A stretch of 6,654 bases of DNA, taken from contig CACYDZ010000057.1 in assembly GCA_902773265.1 (NCBI GenBank), positions 1 to 6,654 on the forward strand, in the 5' to 3' direction. Positions 6,475 through 6,654 of this stretch are shown one piece after another; position 1 is the stretch's first letter, and each line of letters begins with the position of its first letter. Position numbers and translations under genes: made by a program. The notes beneath the pieces were generated by a model. That model worked only from the letters and a program-made list of their open reading frames with translations, ran no database searches and had not been told where the DNA came from. The DNA is from an uncultured Ruminococcus sp. (lineage in GTDB: Bacteria; Bacillota; Clostridia; Oscillospirales; Acutalibacteraceae).

Positions 6475-6556
6475 GGGCGTTGCCCTTAACAATCCTATCA
6501 GGGGCTTCGCCCCTGAACCCCACAAACTTTTTGAAAAAAGTTTGACAAAAACTTTT
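6470..6556 (-). repeat. Intergenic hairpin repeat, copy 2 (inverted), overlapping the metY stop
   Basis: Plus-strand order: GTTAAGGGC/GCCCTTAAC (6470-6490, loop GTT), TCAGGGGC/GCCCCTGA (6498-6516, loop TTC), CAAACTTTTT/AAAAAGTTTG (6523-6544, loop GA), ending GACAAAAACTTTT. Its reverse complement aligns hairpin for hairpin with copy 1 (588-716), sharing the AAAAGTTTT opening, the TC-centred first hairpin, the TGGGG-T linker, AGGGG hairpin, GGAT linker and TTAAGGGC hairpin. Stem differences are paired on both sides. The metY TAA (6472-6474) sits inside the first stem. No T-tract follows, but the strong GC-rich stems directly at the stop could still protect the 3' end or aid termination. Confidence 0.78.
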
Positions 6557-6596
6557 ATGGCTCACTTCGTTCGGATTGTTTATCAGAGGTTCAGCT

Positions 6597-6654
6597 ATGA
6601 CAATTAAAAGTTTCGGTCAAGCCTTTTCAAAGGCTTGTGGGGTCAAGGGGCAAA
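6597..6654 (+). repeat. Intergenic hairpin repeat, copy 3 (cut by window end)
   Basis: It starts with ATGACAAT and AAAAGTTT as in copy 1. CAAGCCTTT/AAAGGCTTG (6618-6637, loop TC) follows, then the 14-base linker GTGGGGTCAAGGGG (6637-6650) that is identical to copy 1, and CAAA at the window edge. It lies head-to-head with copy 2, separated by about 40 bases (6557-6596) in which I see no gene. The next bases outside the window should complete the second stem as GCCCCTTG. Confidence 0.75.

Overview
The window looks like the chromosome of a low-GC Gram-positive bacterium, most likely a gut or rumen clostridium of the Ruminococcus/Oscillospiraceae type. The reasons are AT-rich DNA, strong AGGAGG-type ribosome binding sites, consensus sigma-A promoters, a clostridial-style SecA, and GC-rich hairpin repeats between genes. 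This placement is inference. It contains one holin-like gene fragment, one tRNA, three complete protein genes, and an unusual amount of structured intergenic DNA.

Region 1 (1-380) appears to be the end of an integrated element, probably a prophage. It holds the last codons of a phage-holin-like protein and a strong intrinsic terminator. A consensus promoter follows, wrapped by two copies of a 17-bp operator-like sequence in inverted orientation, then a tandem 11-bp repeat next to a tRNA 3' end. The outward-facing promoter with two phased palindromes is the most striking regulatory object in the window.

Region 2 (341-508) is a CAT-anticodon tRNA on the minus strand with its own perfect consensus promoter and terminator. 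Its 3' end faces the phage-like DNA, which fits a tRNA-type attachment site. Region 3 (about 588-716) is a run of four hairpins. It belongs to a repeat family that recurs twice at the right end of the window (6470-6556 and 6597-6654), with stem sequences that change while pairing is kept.

Region 4 (762-6474) has three plus-strand genes: an EpsD-like family 4 glycosyltransferase, the preprotein translocase ATPase secA, and metY (O-acetylhomoserine sulfhydrylase). The last two have their own promoters and secA has a strong terminator, so they are probably separate transcription units. Their roles (envelope polysaccharide, protein secretion, methionine synthesis) are unrelated. Neither hpf nor prfB, common secA neighbours in Firmicutes, flanks secA here. 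The metY leader is short, with no room for a SAM riboswitch or T-box, but it contains two mutually exclusive small hairpins ending at the ribosome binding site.

No complete new defence or mobile system is visible. The best candidates for something undescribed are the covarying hairpin-repeat family and the two-operator promoter beside the tRNA.
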